This document shows positions 16,059 through 25,640 of a stretch of DNA of 64,000 nucleotides, in pieces. Below the pieces are notes generated by a model. That model made no database searches. It saw nothing but the letters and a program-made list of their open reading frames with translations, and was not told the origin of the DNA. Each line of letters opens with the position of its first letter. The stretch's first letter is position 1. Both the position numbers and the translations under genes were made by a program. Source of the DNA: JAGIBJ01 sp032119795 (GTDB taxonomy: Bacteria; Actinomycetota; Thermoleophilia; Solirubrobacterales; Solirubrobacteraceae); contig JAUMFO010000011.1 in the NCBI GenBank assembly GCA_032119795.1, forward strand, positions 124,001 through 188,000. Direction: 5' to 3'.

Positions 16059-17314
16059 AGGTTGCCGTCGTCGCCGAGTTCTACCCGCGGGAGCACGATC
16101 CCGTCCTGGGCATCTGGGCCCACCGCCAGGCCCTGGCCGCGCGCGACGCCGGCGCCGAGGTCGAGGTGCTCGTGCTGCACCGGCCCGTGCCGTCTGCGCG
16201 CGCGATCAAGCAGGGCCCGAAGGCCGCATTCGCCGAGCTGCGCACGCTGCTGCGCCAGCCCAAATCCACCACGCTCGACGGCCTGCCGATCACCTACGTG
16301 CGGTTCTTCGCTCCGAACCGCACGAAGACCTACGGCCAGTGGGGCAAGTACGCCGCCAAGCCGCTGGCGCGCGCGCTGAAGAAGCTCCAGGGCCGCTTCG
16401 ACTTCGACCTCATCCACGCCCACAACGCCGTCCCCGCGGCCGACGCCGTCCGCCGCGCTGGGCTGGGCGTCCCGCTCATCACGTCGGTCCACGGCGGCGA
16501 CGTGTTCCACACCGCGATCCTGCACCAGGAGTGGGCGCAGGCCGTCTCAGCCGGCCTCGACGCCAGCGACCTCGTCCTCGCCAACAGCTCCGGCATTCGC
16601 GCGGCCTGCCGCCGCCTGACCACGACGCCCGTCGAGGTGCAGCTGCTCGGCGCCGACGTACCCGAGCAGCCGGCGCGCCCGCCGCGCGACCACACGCTCA
16701 TCACCGTCGCGCACGTGATCCCGCGCAAGCGCCACGCCGACGTGATGCGCGCCATGTGGGTCCTGCGCCACCGCTGGCCCCGGCTGCGCTACGTGATCGT
16801 CGGTGACGGACCCGAGCGACCGGCGCTCCAGGAGCTCGCGGCGGAGCTGGAGATGCAGGATCGGGTCGACTTCCGCGGCCAGCTGCCACATGAGGAGGCC
16901 GTCGCCGCGATCGACGGCGCCACGCTCGCGGTGATGCCGTCGATCGACGAGGCCTACGGCGTGGCCTACGTCGAGGCGATGGCGCACGGCGTCCCGACGA
17001 TCGCGGCGCTCGGCGAGCCTGGCCCGCTCGACCTCGCCGACCTCGGCAGCGGCATCCAGATGGCCGCGCCGGGCGACGTCGAGCATCTCGCGCGGGTGAT
17101 CGACCGCCTCCTCTCCGACCCCGATCAGCGCGCGCGCCTCGGCAAGCTCGGCCGCAGCGTGATGCTTGAGCGCTGCTCGTGGGAGGTCGTCGGTCGCCAG
17201 ACGGTTCGCGCCTATGAACGCGTCGTGCGCGCGCACCGCGGCGAGACCTCGTCGCCCACGGCCGCTCCAGCCCCGGCGCCGGCCGCCGAGGCCACATCCG
17301 GGCGCACCGGGTGA
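16055..17314 (+). CDS. Family 4 (GT-B) glycosyltransferase
   Basis: A 419-residue retaining glycosyltransferase. The N-terminal Rossmann half starts MKVAVVAEFYPREHDPVLG and includes DLIHAHNAVPAAD and SVHGGDVFH; the C-terminal donor-binding half has VAHVIPRKRHADVM, IVGDGPERPALQ and the EAYGVAYVEAMAHGVP element that binds the nucleotide sugar. The last 25 residues are an Ala/Pro-rich tail. ATG 16055 overlaps the previous stop (ATGA). It acts in the cytosol on a lipid-linked or nucleotide-activated glycan in the surface polysaccharide pathway of this cluster. Confidence 0.92.
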   Translation: MKVAVVAEFYPREHDPVLGIWAHRQALAARDAGAEVEVLVLHRPVPSARAIKQGPKAAFAELRTLLRQPKSTTLDGLPITYVRFFAPNRTKTYGQWGKYAAKPLARALKKLQGRFDFDLIHAHNAVPAADAVRRAGLGVPLITSVHGGDVFHTAILHQEWAQAVSAGLDASDLVLANSSGIRAACRRLTTTPVEVQLLGADVPEQPARPPRDHTLITVAHVIPRKRHADVMRAMWVLRHRWPRLRYVIVGDGPERPALQELAAELEMQDRVDFRGQLPHEEAVAAIDGATLAVMPSIDEAYGVAYVEAMAHGVPTIAALGEPGPLDLADLGSGIQMAAPGDVEHLARVIDRLLSDPDQRARLGKLGRSVMLERCSWEVVGRQTVRAYERVVRAHRGETSSPTAAPAPAPAAEATSGRTG

Positions 17315-18393
17315 CGGACTCCACTGGCGAGGCGCACCGCCCGGTGCTGTTCGTCACGACGGAGGTCCCGCCGGATCGCGTCGGCGCCTTCCAAGCCCTC
17401 GCGGCGCGCGTCCCGATCGAGCTGGCGCTCTTCGGCGCCGGGCTCCACGCCACCAGCGGCGTGACCGATCACGGCGTTCCCGCGCGGCACGTCAGCCAGC
17501 GGGAGATCTACGGATTGGCCGCCAGCGGCGACTATGCCGCCGTCGTTGCTGGCACGGCTGGGCGAACGGCGCTCCCCGCGGCGTGGCTCGGGGCCGAGCG
17601 CGCCCGCGTGCCCTTCATTCTCTGGACGGCCCTCTGGGCCCACCCGCGCTCCGCCGCGCACCTGCCCGGGAGCCTGCTGCTGCGCCTGCTCTATCGGCGT
17701 GCGGCCACGGTCGTGACCTACGGGCCGCACGTCTCCGCACTGGCTCGCCGCCTCGGCGCGCCCCACACGGTGGTGGCGCCGCAGGCCGTCGACGTCGACT
17801 TTTGGACGGCCGACACCAGCGACGCCGGTACGCGCCCGGCCGCTGGGAAGCCGGTCCCAACGCTGCTCTACGTCGGCCGCGACGACCCGGGCAAGGGAGT
17901 CGACTGGCTGCTGCGCGCCTGGGACGCCTCCGCGCTCGGCGAGCGAGGCGAAGCTGTCCTGCAGCTCGTCGGCCCCGAGCCGGCGCGCGCGGCCGGCCAC
18001 GAGGGCGTCACCGCGACGGGCCCACTGCCCCCGGAGGGCGTCCGCGCGGCGATGGCTGGCGCGGCTGCCGTCGTCGTGCCGTCGGAGCGGACCGCAACTT
18101 TCCGCGAGCCGTGGGGTCTCGTCGTCAATGAGGCAATGCATGTGGGGACGCTCGTGATCGCGTCGACGGAGGTCGGCGCCGTGGCCGGCGGCTTGGCTCA
18201 AGACGGGCGGACGGCCCTGGTCATCCCAGCGGGTGATGTGCCAGCGCTCTCAGCGGCGCTGCGCACCGCGATCGCTCCAGATGCCCCGCAGCTGCAGGGG
18301 ATTCGCGCGCAGGCGACGCGCTCCTCGGCGGCCTACACGCATGAGGCTTGGGCGGGAGCCTTCGCGCAGGCGCTGGAAGGTTCGCTAGCGTGA
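17311..18393 (+). CDS. Family 4-like glycosyltransferase
   Basis: A 360-residue GT-B protein. The C-terminal half carries LLYVGRDDPGKGVDWLLRAW, LQLVGPEP and a donor-site segment EPWGLVVNEAMHVGTLVIAS. The N-terminal half is shorter and less conserved than in the preceding gene. GTG 17311 overlaps the previous stop by 4 bp, and its own stop overlaps the next start, so four genes are coupled. The role is sugar transfer in surface polysaccharide synthesis; donor and acceptor are unknown. Confidence 0.87.
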   Translation: MTDSTGEAHRPVLFVTTEVPPDRVGAFQALAARVPIELALFGAGLHATSGVTDHGVPARHVSQREIYGLAASGDYAAVVAGTAGRTALPAAWLGAERARVPFILWTALWAHPRSAAHLPGSLLLRLLYRRAATVVTYGPHVSALARRLGAPHTVVAPQAVDVDFWTADTSDAGTRPAAGKPVPTLLYVGRDDPGKGVDWLLRAWDASALGERGEAVLQLVGPEPARAAGHEGVTATGPLPPEGVRAAMAGAAAVVVPSERTATFREPWGLVVNEAMHVGTLVIASTEVGAVAGGLAQDGRTALVIPAGDVPALSAALRTAIAPDAPQLQGIRAQATRSSAAYTHEAWAGAFAQALEGSLA

Positions 18394-19007
18394 CCGCCAT
18401 GAGCTGGGAGCAGCATGCGCTACGGCGCGCCGGTCGACTCATCTTGGTGAGCGCCGTCAGTCTCGCGCTCGTTGCGCCGTCGGCAGATGCCAGCGGCACC
18501 GACGTGTGGAAGGAGTGCCGCGACGGTAACGGCGTCAGCACGAACCATTCGCCGCAGGACTTTGAGGACGCGCTGGCCAACCCGCCGGCCGACGGCGCCG
18601 AGTACTCCGACTGTGAAGACCAGATCCGCACCGCGCAGGCGCAGGCCCAGGCCGGCGGCTCGAGCGGCGGCGGTGGCGGCACAGGCGGCGGCACCGGCAC
18701 CGGCACCGGCGCCCCAGGCACCACGTCCGTCGCGCCGCAGGAGCTCGCCGAGGCGCTCTCCGCTGAGGGCGTCAATCCTGCCGCGCCGCCGGCCCCGCAG
18801 GAGCAGGCTCCTCCGCCGGTGACGGTCGCTGGGGAGACGATCGACCTCAGCGAGGGGCGTTTGCCGTCGCTCGTCGGCGCGCTGAGCCTCCCGCTTCCGC
18901 TTGCCGCCTCCGCGGTGGTCGTCCTCGTCTCCGCGGCTCTGCCGGTAGCGCGTTACCTCGTCGCCCGGTTCGGTGGACCGCCGACGGGCACTACGCCGGC
19001 CTCTTAG
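18390..19007 (+). CDS. Exported Gly-rich protein with C-terminal membrane anchor
   Basis: A 205-residue protein. An N-terminal hydrophobic segment (LILVSAVSLALVAPSADAS) acts as a signal peptide. Then follow a cysteine pair (KECRDGNG and SDCEDQ), a Gly/Thr linker (GGSSGGGGGTGGGTGTGTG), a Pro-rich stretch and a C-terminal helix (LPLAASAVVVLVSAALPVARYLVA). The layout is that of a membrane-anchored extracellular protein. GTG 18390 overlaps the upstream stop (GTGA); ATG 18399 is an alternative. Proteins of this layout often accompany exopolysaccharide genes, but the function is not known. Confidence 0.75.
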   Translation: MTAMSWEQHALRRAGRLILVSAVSLALVAPSADASGTDVWKECRDGNGVSTNHSPQDFEDALANPPADGAEYSDCEDQIRTAQAQAQAGGSSGGGGGTGGGTGTGTGAPGTTSVAPQELAEALSAEGVNPAAPPAPQEQAPPPVTVAGETIDLSEGRLPSLVGALSLPLPLAASAVVVLVSAALPVARYLVARFGGPPTGTTPAS

Positions 19008-19092
19008 CCGCCGCCTGCGGGTGTCGGCCACGCTTTCAGGTCGTCCGGCGCACGTCGCCGCGCCGCAGCCTCCGGTCACGGAGAATGGCCTG

Positions 19093-21132
19093 GTGCGCCA
19101 GGACGACGACGGACAGGATCTGTGGATCGGGCTCGCGCTCGCCGCCCTGCTCGTGGCGCTGAGCGTGCTTGGTGGGCCGGCGCAAGCGTCGGGCCGCGCC
19201 GCCGCCGTCAACGTCGCCGCGGTCCTCGGCGGCCTCGGCATGGTTGCGTTTGCCCGCACGAGAAAGCGGCCTCGCGGGATGTTCCCCGGGCAGTGGTCGG
19301 TCGCGCTCTTTGCCGTGTTTGTGGCCTACAGCGCCTTCTCGATTACGTGGTCGGTCGATCCGTCCTCCACGTGGCAGGAGGTCAACCGCCTGCTCGGCTA
19401 CTTGGCGGTGTTTACCGGCGCCGTCGTGGCGGCCCGCACGTTCCCCAATCGTTGGCGTTCGGTGCTGCTGGGGCTCGCGGTCGCCTCAGTAGTGATGAGC
19501 GCGATCGCGCTGGCGTCGAAGGTGTCGCCGGAGCTGCTCTCGCCCAATGAGCGCTACGCCCGCCTGCGCGAGCCGCTGCAGTACTGGAACGCCGTCGGGT
19601 TGCTCGCGGCGTTCGGCGTGCCGCTCTGGCTGTATTACGGCACGCGCCGCATCGGCCGCCCGGTGCTCGACATTCTCTCGGCGCCCGCCCTGACGATCCT
19701 GTTCGTCACGCTGATGCTGTCGTATTCGCGCGGCGCGCTGATCGCGGCGATTGCTGGCGCGGTCGTCTGGATCGTCCTCGCCCCAGCCCGGCTGAAGACG
19801 GTCGCCACGCTGGTGGTGCCGCTGATCGGTGCCGCGATCATCGTGCTGTGGGCGTTTGGCCAGAGCGACCTCACGACCGACGACATCGACCTGCTGATCC
19901 GCGAGACGGCCGGCCACCGCTTCGGCGCGGTGATCTTCTCGACGCTGGTCTTGGTGACGCTCCTCTCGCTGATGACGCAGTTCCTGATCGCCTCGCGCGC
20001 GCCCACGGGCGACTGGCGCCGGCGGGTGGGGATCGTCCTGCTGGGCGGCGCGCTGCTCGTGCCGGTCGCCGGCGCTGCGGCGCTGTCGCAGAGCCAGCGC
20101 GGGCTCTCGGGCACGATCTCCAATGGTTGGAAGCAGCTGACGGATCCCAATGCCAACCAGGTGGCAGGCAGCGCCCCGGCCAACAGCCCCGATCGCCTGA
20201 GTCAGGTCGGCAATCAGCGCAGCCTCTACTGGCGCGACGCGATCCGCATCGCGAAGGCCAATCCGGTCGGCGGGACGGGCGCCAACTCCTATGGCACCGC
20301 GCGCCTGCGCCACCGCACCGACGGGTTCTACGTGATCCACGCGCATGGGTTCCTCGTGCAGATCGCCGCCGACCTGGGGCTCGTCGGCATCGCGCTCGTG
20401 TTGGCGCTGCTGGGGGCGTTCCTCGTCGCGACGGCGCGGACGCTCGCTGGTCGTGGCGATCCGTGGCCGCCGGAGCGCGTCGGCGCCGTGGCGCTCCTGG
20501 GCGCTGTCGTGGCCTACGGCGTGCACTCGTTCTTGGACTGGACGTGGTCGTTCCCGGCCGCGACGCTGCCGGCGCTGATCGCCGCCGGCTGGCTGGTCGG
20601 GCGCGGGCCGATCGCGCGCCCCATGGCCCTCAAGGCCGCGGTCGAAGCCCGGCCGCAGGTCCAGCCCGGCTGGATGGGCACCGCGGGCCGCTGGCTGCCG
20701 CGCGTGCAGCTGGCCGCGTTTGCGTTCCTGGCGTGCTGGAGCATCGTCCAGCCCTACCGCGCCTTCAAGACCACGCAGGAGGCCTACGCCGCGTTGGGCG
20801 CCGGGCGCGTGGAGGAGGCCGTGCGCCTCTCGAGCAGGGCCGTTGAGATGGACTCCGTCTCGATCGACACCTACGCCGCGAAGGCGGCCGCCCTCTCCGC
20901 CGGTGGAGACGTCGCCGGCGCCCGCCAGGCGATCGAGGAGAGCATCGCCAAGCAGCCGGAGAACCCGGACGCTTGGACCCGCCTGCTGACCTTCAACCTC
21001 GGCCCAGGCGCCGACGCCGAAGGCGCCGTCGGCGCCTACCGCTCCGCGCTCTTCCTCGACCCCTACTCCGTGAACCTGCGCCGCATCATGGGCGCCGCCC
21101 TGGGCACGCCGATCGCGCCAGTCGGGCCGTAG
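19093..21132 (+). CDS. O-antigen ligase/polymerase-like membrane protein with C-terminal TPRs
   Basis: A 679-residue polytopic protein with about 12 hydrophobic segments. A large periplasmic loop contains NPVGGTGANSYGTARLRHR and the histidine motif YVIHAHGFLVQ (about residue 414), as in the Wzy/WaaL superfamily that joins or polymerises lipid-linked glycans outside the membrane. The last 120 residues (AYAALGAGRVEEAVRLSSRA, AISAGGDVAGARQAIEESI-like helices) are tetratricopeptide repeats. GTG 19093 has a GGAG site 7-10 nt upstream; in-frame starts at 19021 and 18973 are alternatives. It is the last plus-strand gene of the glycan cluster. Confidence 0.85.
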   Translation: MRQDDDGQDLWIGLALAALLVALSVLGGPAQASGRAAAVNVAAVLGGLGMVAFARTRKRPRGMFPGQWSVALFAVFVAYSAFSITWSVDPSSTWQEVNRLLGYLAVFTGAVVAARTFPNRWRSVLLGLAVASVVMSAIALASKVSPELLSPNERYARLREPLQYWNAVGLLAAFGVPLWLYYGTRRIGRPVLDILSAPALTILFVTLMLSYSRGALIAAIAGAVVWIVLAPARLKTVATLVVPLIGAAIIVLWAFGQSDLTTDDIDLLIRETAGHRFGAVIFSTLVLVTLLSLMTQFLIASRAPTGDWRRRVGIVLLGGALLVPVAGAAALSQSQRGLSGTISNGWKQLTDPNANQVAGSAPANSPDRLSQVGNQRSLYWRDAIRIAKANPVGGTGANSYGTARLRHRTDGFYVIHAHGFLVQIAADLGLVGIALVLALLGAFLVATARTLAGRGDPWPPERVGAVALLGAVVAYGVHSFLDWTWSFPAATLPALIAAGWLVGRGPIARPMALKAAVEARPQVQPGWMGTAGRWLPRVQLAAFAFLACWSIVQPYRAFKTTQEAYAALGAGRVEEAVRLSSRAVEMDSVSIDTYAAKAAALSAGGDVAGARQAIEESIAKQPENPDAWTRLLTFNLGPGADAEGAVGAYRSALFLDPYSVNLRRIMGAALGTPIAPVGP

Positions 21133-21133
21133 G

Positions 21134-21243
21134 GCTGGTCGGAATCAAGGGCGTTGAACGCCCTCCATTTCGACCGGCCCCCTTGGCCGTGACGAGCTGG
21201 TCGAAATCAAGGGCGTTTAACGGCCTTCGTTTCGACCGGCCCC
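21134..21243. repeat. Two tandem 48-bp compound hairpins between convergent genes
   Basis: Copies at about 21134-21181 and 21196-21243 differ at about six positions. Each folds as a nested palindrome: outer GGTCG...CGACC and inner arms such as AGGGCGT/ACGCCCT. They fill the gap between two convergent genes, starting 2 nt after one stop codon and ending 8 nt before the other, so they could act as a double bidirectional terminator. Confidence 0.8.
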
Positions 21244-21250
21244 GGCGGAC

Positions 21251-22378
21251 CTAAGTCCGGTCGCCGGTCCCGGCGCCGGTGCGCTTGTCGGTCGCGCTGC
21301 CGCTGCCGTTGGCGCTGGCATTGAGCGCCTCGGCGGTGATGGCGGCCATCTCGCCCGTTGGGAGGTCTTGGAGGGGGAGGTGAGCCTTGGCGGCGGCCTC
21401 CTGCTCTTCGTTCTCCTGGGACTGGGCGTTGCGGGCGGCCTTGATGGCGCCGAAGCCGCCGTAGCGCAGCACGAGGAGGAGTCCGCCGACGATGGTGATC
21501 GGGATGAAGATCACGAAGCGGACGGTGAAGATGTAAGGGAAGACGGCGCTCTTGGGCTCGCCGAGGCGGCGCAGCGCGAAGAGCAGGGCGGAGTCCATCG
21601 TGCCGACGAATCCCGGGCCCGACGGGATCATCGTGAACATCGCGGCCGTGGAGAGCACGTAGGCGGCGCTGCCGAGATTGAGGTGGATGCCGACGGCCTT
21701 GGAGCACAGCAGGTAGACGAACGCCTCGCACGTCCACGCGCCGATCGTGAGCGCCGTGACCTGCGCCAGATGGCGGCTGCCGCGCAGCTGGCGCACGGCC
21801 AGCGACGCGTCGCGCAGGATGCCCTGGACGCCGTCCGGCACGCGATCGGCACGGATGGCCCAGCGCACCGCGAGCAACCCGGCAATGCCGCCGACGCCCA
21901 GGATCAGCGCGAAGATCGCCTTCCCACCGGTCGGGATGTTGCCGGCGAAAATCAGGCTGGTGATGACGAACGTCGACGCGAGGACGACGACATCGAGGAG
22001 GCGCTCGGCGATCAGCGTCGACACCATCAGCGACGGGCCCGCGTTGTTGCGCTGCGCCATCAGGAACACGCGCACGGCATCGCCGGCACGGGCTGGCAGC
22101 AGGGTGTTGGCTGCGTAGCCGACGGTCAGCAGGCCGGTCGTGTCTCGCAGCGGCGGGTAGACGCCCACCTCGTTGAGCAGCACCTTCCACCGGATCCCGC
22201 GAATCACAAACGAGAAGAGGTAGACGGCGATCGCGGCCACGATGTAGGCCCACGCCTCACGGCCGCTGGGGAGCTGGATCGACTCTTCCTGGCTCTTGAG
22301 CCAACGGAAGAGCAGGTAGACCGTGACGATCGAGATCAGTCCGCTGGCCAGCGTGAACCAGTGCTTCCGGGCAAGCAT
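21251..22378 (-). CDS. Flippase-like membrane protein (lysylphosphatidylglycerol synthase TM family)
   Basis: A 375-residue protein with about eight membrane helices, matching the UPF0104/flippase-like family. Diagnostic stretches are IRGIRWKVLLNEVG, the TLLPARAGDAVRVFLM loop, STLIAERLLDVVVL and IPSGPGFVGTMDSALLFALR. Relatives sit in polysaccharide loci or form the membrane part of MprF. It lacks the cytosolic aminoacyl-transferase domain, so lipid or lipid-linked glycan translocation is more likely than aminoacylation. The C-terminal 60 residues are hydrophilic and low in complexity. Confidence 0.85.
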   Translation of the reverse strand: MLARKHWFTLASGLISIVTVYLLFRWLKSQEESIQLPSGREAWAYIVAAIAVYLFSFVIRGIRWKVLLNEVGVYPPLRDTTGLLTVGYAANTLLPARAGDAVRVFLMAQRNNAGPSLMVSTLIAERLLDVVVLASTFVITSLIFAGNIPTGGKAIFALILGVGGIAGLLAVRWAIRADRVPDGVQGILRDASLAVRQLRGSRHLAQVTALTIGAWTCEAFVYLLCSKAVGIHLNLGSAAYVLSTAAMFTMIPSGPGFVGTMDSALLFALRRLGEPKSAVFPYIFTVRFVIFIPITIVGGLLLVLRYGGFGAIKAARNAQSQENEEQEAAAKAHLPLQDLPTGEMAAITAEALNASANGSGSATDKRTGAGTGDRT

Positions 22379-22486
22379 CAGGCGAAGTCTCTCGCATCGA
22401 GCCGCGCGGACGCGCCGTGCCTGCGACCTGAGATCGCCGTCACAGAGGCCGGCTGCGAGGCACGCGACACCGTGGCCGAAGCGGCC

Positions 22487-23995
22487 CTAGTAAGCGCCAT
22501 GTCGGCGGATGACCGCGGGAATCGTCTTCGCGATGATCGCCAGATCGAGCGACACCGACCACGACTCCAGGTACTGGAAGTCCAGGCGGACGAGCTCGTC
22601 GAAGGTGAGGTCGGAGCGGCCAGAGATCTGCCACAGCCCCGTCATCCCGGGGAGCACCTCGTAGCGGCGCTGGTGGCGATTCTTGAGCTGCGCGTAGTCG
22701 CGATCGGGCAGCGGACGCGGCCCGACGAGGCTCATCTCGCCGCGCAGCACGTTGAAGAGCTGCGGCAGCTCGTCGAGGGAGAAGCGGCGCAGCAAGGCGC
22801 CGACGCGCGTCACGCGGGGATCGCGGCGGATCTTGAACAGCGGGCCGTCGGCCTCGTTGTCTTGCTCCAGCGTGGCCTGCATCTGGTCGGCGCCGACGAC
22901 CATCGTGCGCAGCTTCAGGCAGTCAAACGGCTCGCCGCCAAGGCCGGGCCGACGCGAGCGATACAGCAGCGGGCCGCGGCTCTCGAGCTTGATCGCCGTG
23001 AAGATGAGCGCCATCACCGGCGCCAGGCCGACGATCAGCAGCGCGCTGACGACGAGATCGAACGCGCGCTTGGTCCAGAAGTCGAAGCCCTCGAAGACGG
23101 GCGCGCGCAGCTCAAACAGCGGCGTGGATGAGCCGGGCACGAATTGCGCGCGGCGGATCAGCACGTCGGTCGTCGCCGGCGCGATGCGGACGCGTACGCC
23201 GCGGCTGTGGCAGGCGCTCACGAGGTTGAGGACGTCTTCCTCGGCGTAGTCCGGGTCGGCGAGGATGACCTCGTCGACGGGGCTCTCGTCGAGGAGCGCG
23301 TCGATCGCCAGGAGCTCGCTGATCGGCGTGATGCCCTTGCCGCGCGCCGTGATTGAGGCCTGCGCGATCACCTGCATCGGCTCGTGGCGGCTGGTCTCCA
23401 GCGACCGACTGAGGGCAGCGAGATTCTCGTGCTCCCCCACCACGATCGCCCGCCGGTGGTAGCCAGCGGAGCGCAGCAGCACGCCGGTCGCATACTCGTA
23501 GAACCAGCGCAGGCCGACGACGATCGCGACCGCGAAGATCAGCGTGCCGTAGAAGATGTAATACGAGTTGAACTGGTCGGAGTTGCTGGCGGCGCCGTAG
23601 ATGATGGCCACGATCATCACCTGGAAGAGCGCCGCGACGACCTTCGAGGAGCCCGGCCGGGCAGCGCGTTCGGCGTAGAGGTCGCTGCGGGAGAACAGCA
23701 GCACCGTCAGCAGGTAGGTGAAGGCGAAGTAGTCCTTGGAGGCGACGATGATCTCGTCGAAGTTCCAGACGTCGCGGACGAGCGCCTTGACGCTCAGCGC
23801 GACGAACAGCGCGCTGAAGATCGCGATGGCGTCGACGGCCAGCAGGCTCCCGATGCGCGCAAAGACGCGCATCGTTGAGGCACGCAGCAGGAACGCCAAT
23901 GCAGGCGGCTTGGTGTTGCGCTTGTCGCGCGCCTCGTTTGGCTGCTCCATGGGACGAAGGGGCGGCGTGACGGGATCCGGGGTACGAACGGCCAT
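22487..23995 (-). CDS. Polyprenyl-phosphate sugar-1-phosphate transferase (WcaJ/CpsE-like)
   Basis: A 502-residue membrane protein. Residues about 40-160 contain four hydrophobic helices, a CoA-binding-like domain follows (RRAIVVGEHENLAALSRSLE), then a fifth helix and the catalytic bacterial sugar transferase domain, with KLRTMVVGAD, FSLDELPQLFNVLRGEMSLV, GPRPLP and PGMTGLWQISGRS. It starts exopolysaccharide synthesis by moving a sugar phosphate from a nucleotide sugar to undecaprenyl phosphate. ATG 23995 follows a GGAGG site; the frame upstream of it is not family-like. It fits with the glycosyltransferases and ligase on the other side of the convergent gap. Confidence 0.92.
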   Translation of the reverse strand: MAVRTPDPVTPPLRPMEQPNEARDKRNTKPPALAFLLRASTMRVFARIGSLLAVDAIAIFSALFVALSVKALVRDVWNFDEIIVASKDYFAFTYLLTVLLFSRSDLYAERAARPGSSKVVAALFQVMIVAIIYGAASNSDQFNSYYIFYGTLIFAVAIVVGLRWFYEYATGVLLRSAGYHRRAIVVGEHENLAALSRSLETSRHEPMQVIAQASITARGKGITPISELLAIDALLDESPVDEVILADPDYAEEDVLNLVSACHSRGVRVRIAPATTDVLIRRAQFVPGSSTPLFELRAPVFEGFDFWTKRAFDLVVSALLIVGLAPVMALIFTAIKLESRGPLLYRSRRPGLGGEPFDCLKLRTMVVGADQMQATLEQDNEADGPLFKIRRDPRVTRVGALLRRFSLDELPQLFNVLRGEMSLVGPRPLPDRDYAQLKNRHQRRYEVLPGMTGLWQISGRSDLTFDELVRLDFQYLESWSVSLDLAIIAKTIPAVIRRHGAY

Positions 23996-24160
23996 AGGAA
24001 AATGAGCCTCCGACGGGATCGAAACCCCAGCGGGCGCCATTCGATGCGCTTCGGCTCCAGTGCACTCTAGGGGTCGGAACCCGCGAGACGGGTTCCCGGG
24101 CGCGATCTCACGCAAGCCGGACGCAGCCCTGGATCGACGTCGCGCGTCCACCCTGCGGCA

Positions 24161-25576
24161 TCAGCGGCAGGTCGTCGTGATCTGCCACCCCGGCGTCGTT
24201 CTGAGGATCCGTGCGCCCGGCACTTCGACCGGGGGAAGGACGCGCGGGTCGCGCAGCAGCGTCGCCGCTGCCGCCAGGTCGACGTTCGCGTACGTCGCGG
24301 GCGGGTCCAGCGGAGTGGACTGGTTCTCGATGATCTGATCGAGCGGCAGTCCCGTCCAGCGGGAGGCATAGATCGACAGTCCGGTGCGCGGCGACGCGAG
24401 CAGCGCACACGGGACGCCCGGACGCAGCGCTGCGCGAGCGGCGGAGGAGAAGGCGTGGTACTCCTGGCTCGATCGCCGGGCCTCGCGCAGGGTGCCGATC
24501 GACGCGACGGCGACGACCACCCCCACGCCCGCCGCGACCCAACCAGCTGGCCAGCTCGTCGGCGCCGCGCGGACGGCGGTGGCCGTGACGAGCGCGGCCG
24601 CGAGCGCCGCGATGAGGAGGGCGAAGCGGGAGAAGATTAGGGTGCCGGTCGCCGCCTGGAGCACGATCAGCGCGGCGAAGAGCAGCAGCGTCGCCCAGAC
24701 GAACGCGAAGGCCTGGCGGGAGCCGTCGAAGCGTTGGCGGCGGCCGAGCACCACGCCGGCGACCCCGGCTGCAACTAGTGCGATGAGGAGCGGCGGGCGC
24801 AGCGCGCTGCCGACCGCGCGGACGGCCCGCTGGACGTCGGCGGTGAAGCCCGTCGCGATGCCCTGGACCTGCCGCAGCGCACCCGCCGCGGCGTCGGTCT
24901 GGTGGATCGCAAACAGTGCGTCGCCGGTGAAGACGGCGTCGTGGAGCATCCACAGCAGGGGAGCGGCGAGTGCGAGGGCCAGCTGCCCGCCGTGCGGCGC
25001 GCGCTCAGCCCAGGCGCGCCACGCCCACCAGGCCAACGCCAGCGCCCACGCCTCGGGACGGAGGAGCCCGGCCGCCAGGAGCAGCCACATGGCGGTGGTC
25101 GGGCGGGCGGCCGCGGCGTCGCGGTCGTGGCCAGCGTCATGGCCAGGGATGGCGACGGCCACCGCGGTGCAGATCAGTGCGGCCGCCCACACGTCGAGGG
25201 CTCCGGTGGCTGTGCTCGTGAGCAGCTCCGGCCGGGTCGCCACGATCAGGGCGGCTCCCGCGCCGGCGGGCCAGCCCGCAAGTCGACGCGCTAGGAGGCC
25301 GGTCGCGACGACGAGCAGACCGGCGCCGAGGTAGGTGGCGGCGGAGAGCCACAGGTCGGCGTCGCGGCCGGCGACGACGTCGATGACGGCGCCGACGACG
25401 TTCGACAGTGGGTGCGGCGTGGTGCCGTTCGTCGGCGCGAGCGAGCTCAGCGAGGCGAGGTCGTTGCCCCACTGCAGCGCCCACATCGCGTCGACGCCGA
25501 GGTGCCCGGCCCCGTAGGCCAGGCGCAGCAACGCGGAGGCGCCGAGGACGGCGCCCAGGAAGATCAGCAGCGGCAC
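24161..25576 (-). CDS. Polytopic membrane protein, GT39/ArnT-like glycosyltransferase candidate
   Basis: A 471-residue protein with about ten membrane helices. The first periplasmic loop carries acidic residues (GAGHLGVDAMWALQWGND), and a later helix pair has RRLAGWPAGAGAALIVATRPELL, the general pattern of GT-C transferases that use polyprenyl-linked sugars. The C-terminal 130 residues are a soluble extracytoplasmic domain (LRPGVPCALLASPRTGLSIYA). I do not see a strict DE or DD catalytic motif, so the enzymatic call is tentative. GTG 25576 starts the frame. It lies between the sugar transferase and the sugar-nucleotide decarboxylase. Confidence 0.65.
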   Translation of the reverse strand: MPLLIFLGAVLGASALLRLAYGAGHLGVDAMWALQWGNDLASLSSLAPTNGTTPHPLSNVVGAVIDVVAGRDADLWLSAATYLGAGLLVVATGLLARRLAGWPAGAGAALIVATRPELLTSTATGALDVWAAALICTAVAVAIPGHDAGHDRDAAAARPTTAMWLLLAAGLLRPEAWALALAWWAWRAWAERAPHGGQLALALAAPLLWMLHDAVFTGDALFAIHQTDAAAGALRQVQGIATGFTADVQRAVRAVGSALRPPLLIALVAAGVAGVVLGRRQRFDGSRQAFAFVWATLLLFAALIVLQAATGTLIFSRFALLIAALAAALVTATAVRAAPTSWPAGWVAAGVGVVVAVASIGTLREARRSSQEYHAFSSAARAALRPGVPCALLASPRTGLSIYASRWTGLPLDQIIENQSTPLDPPATYANVDLAAAATLLRDPRVLPPVEVPGARILRTTPGWQITTTCR

Positions 25577-25640
25577 GGGCCCATGGTGCCCGTGCCGGCG
25601 GTCGCCTGCAGCCAGGTCGAGGCCCGGCGCGCGCGATCGA

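Noticed and set aside
21368..23131. A 587-codon plus-strand open frame across the flippase-like and sugar transferase genes
   Set aside because: It is the complement of recognised membrane and transferase domains, and its His/Arg/Glu-rich composition is typical of shadow frames.
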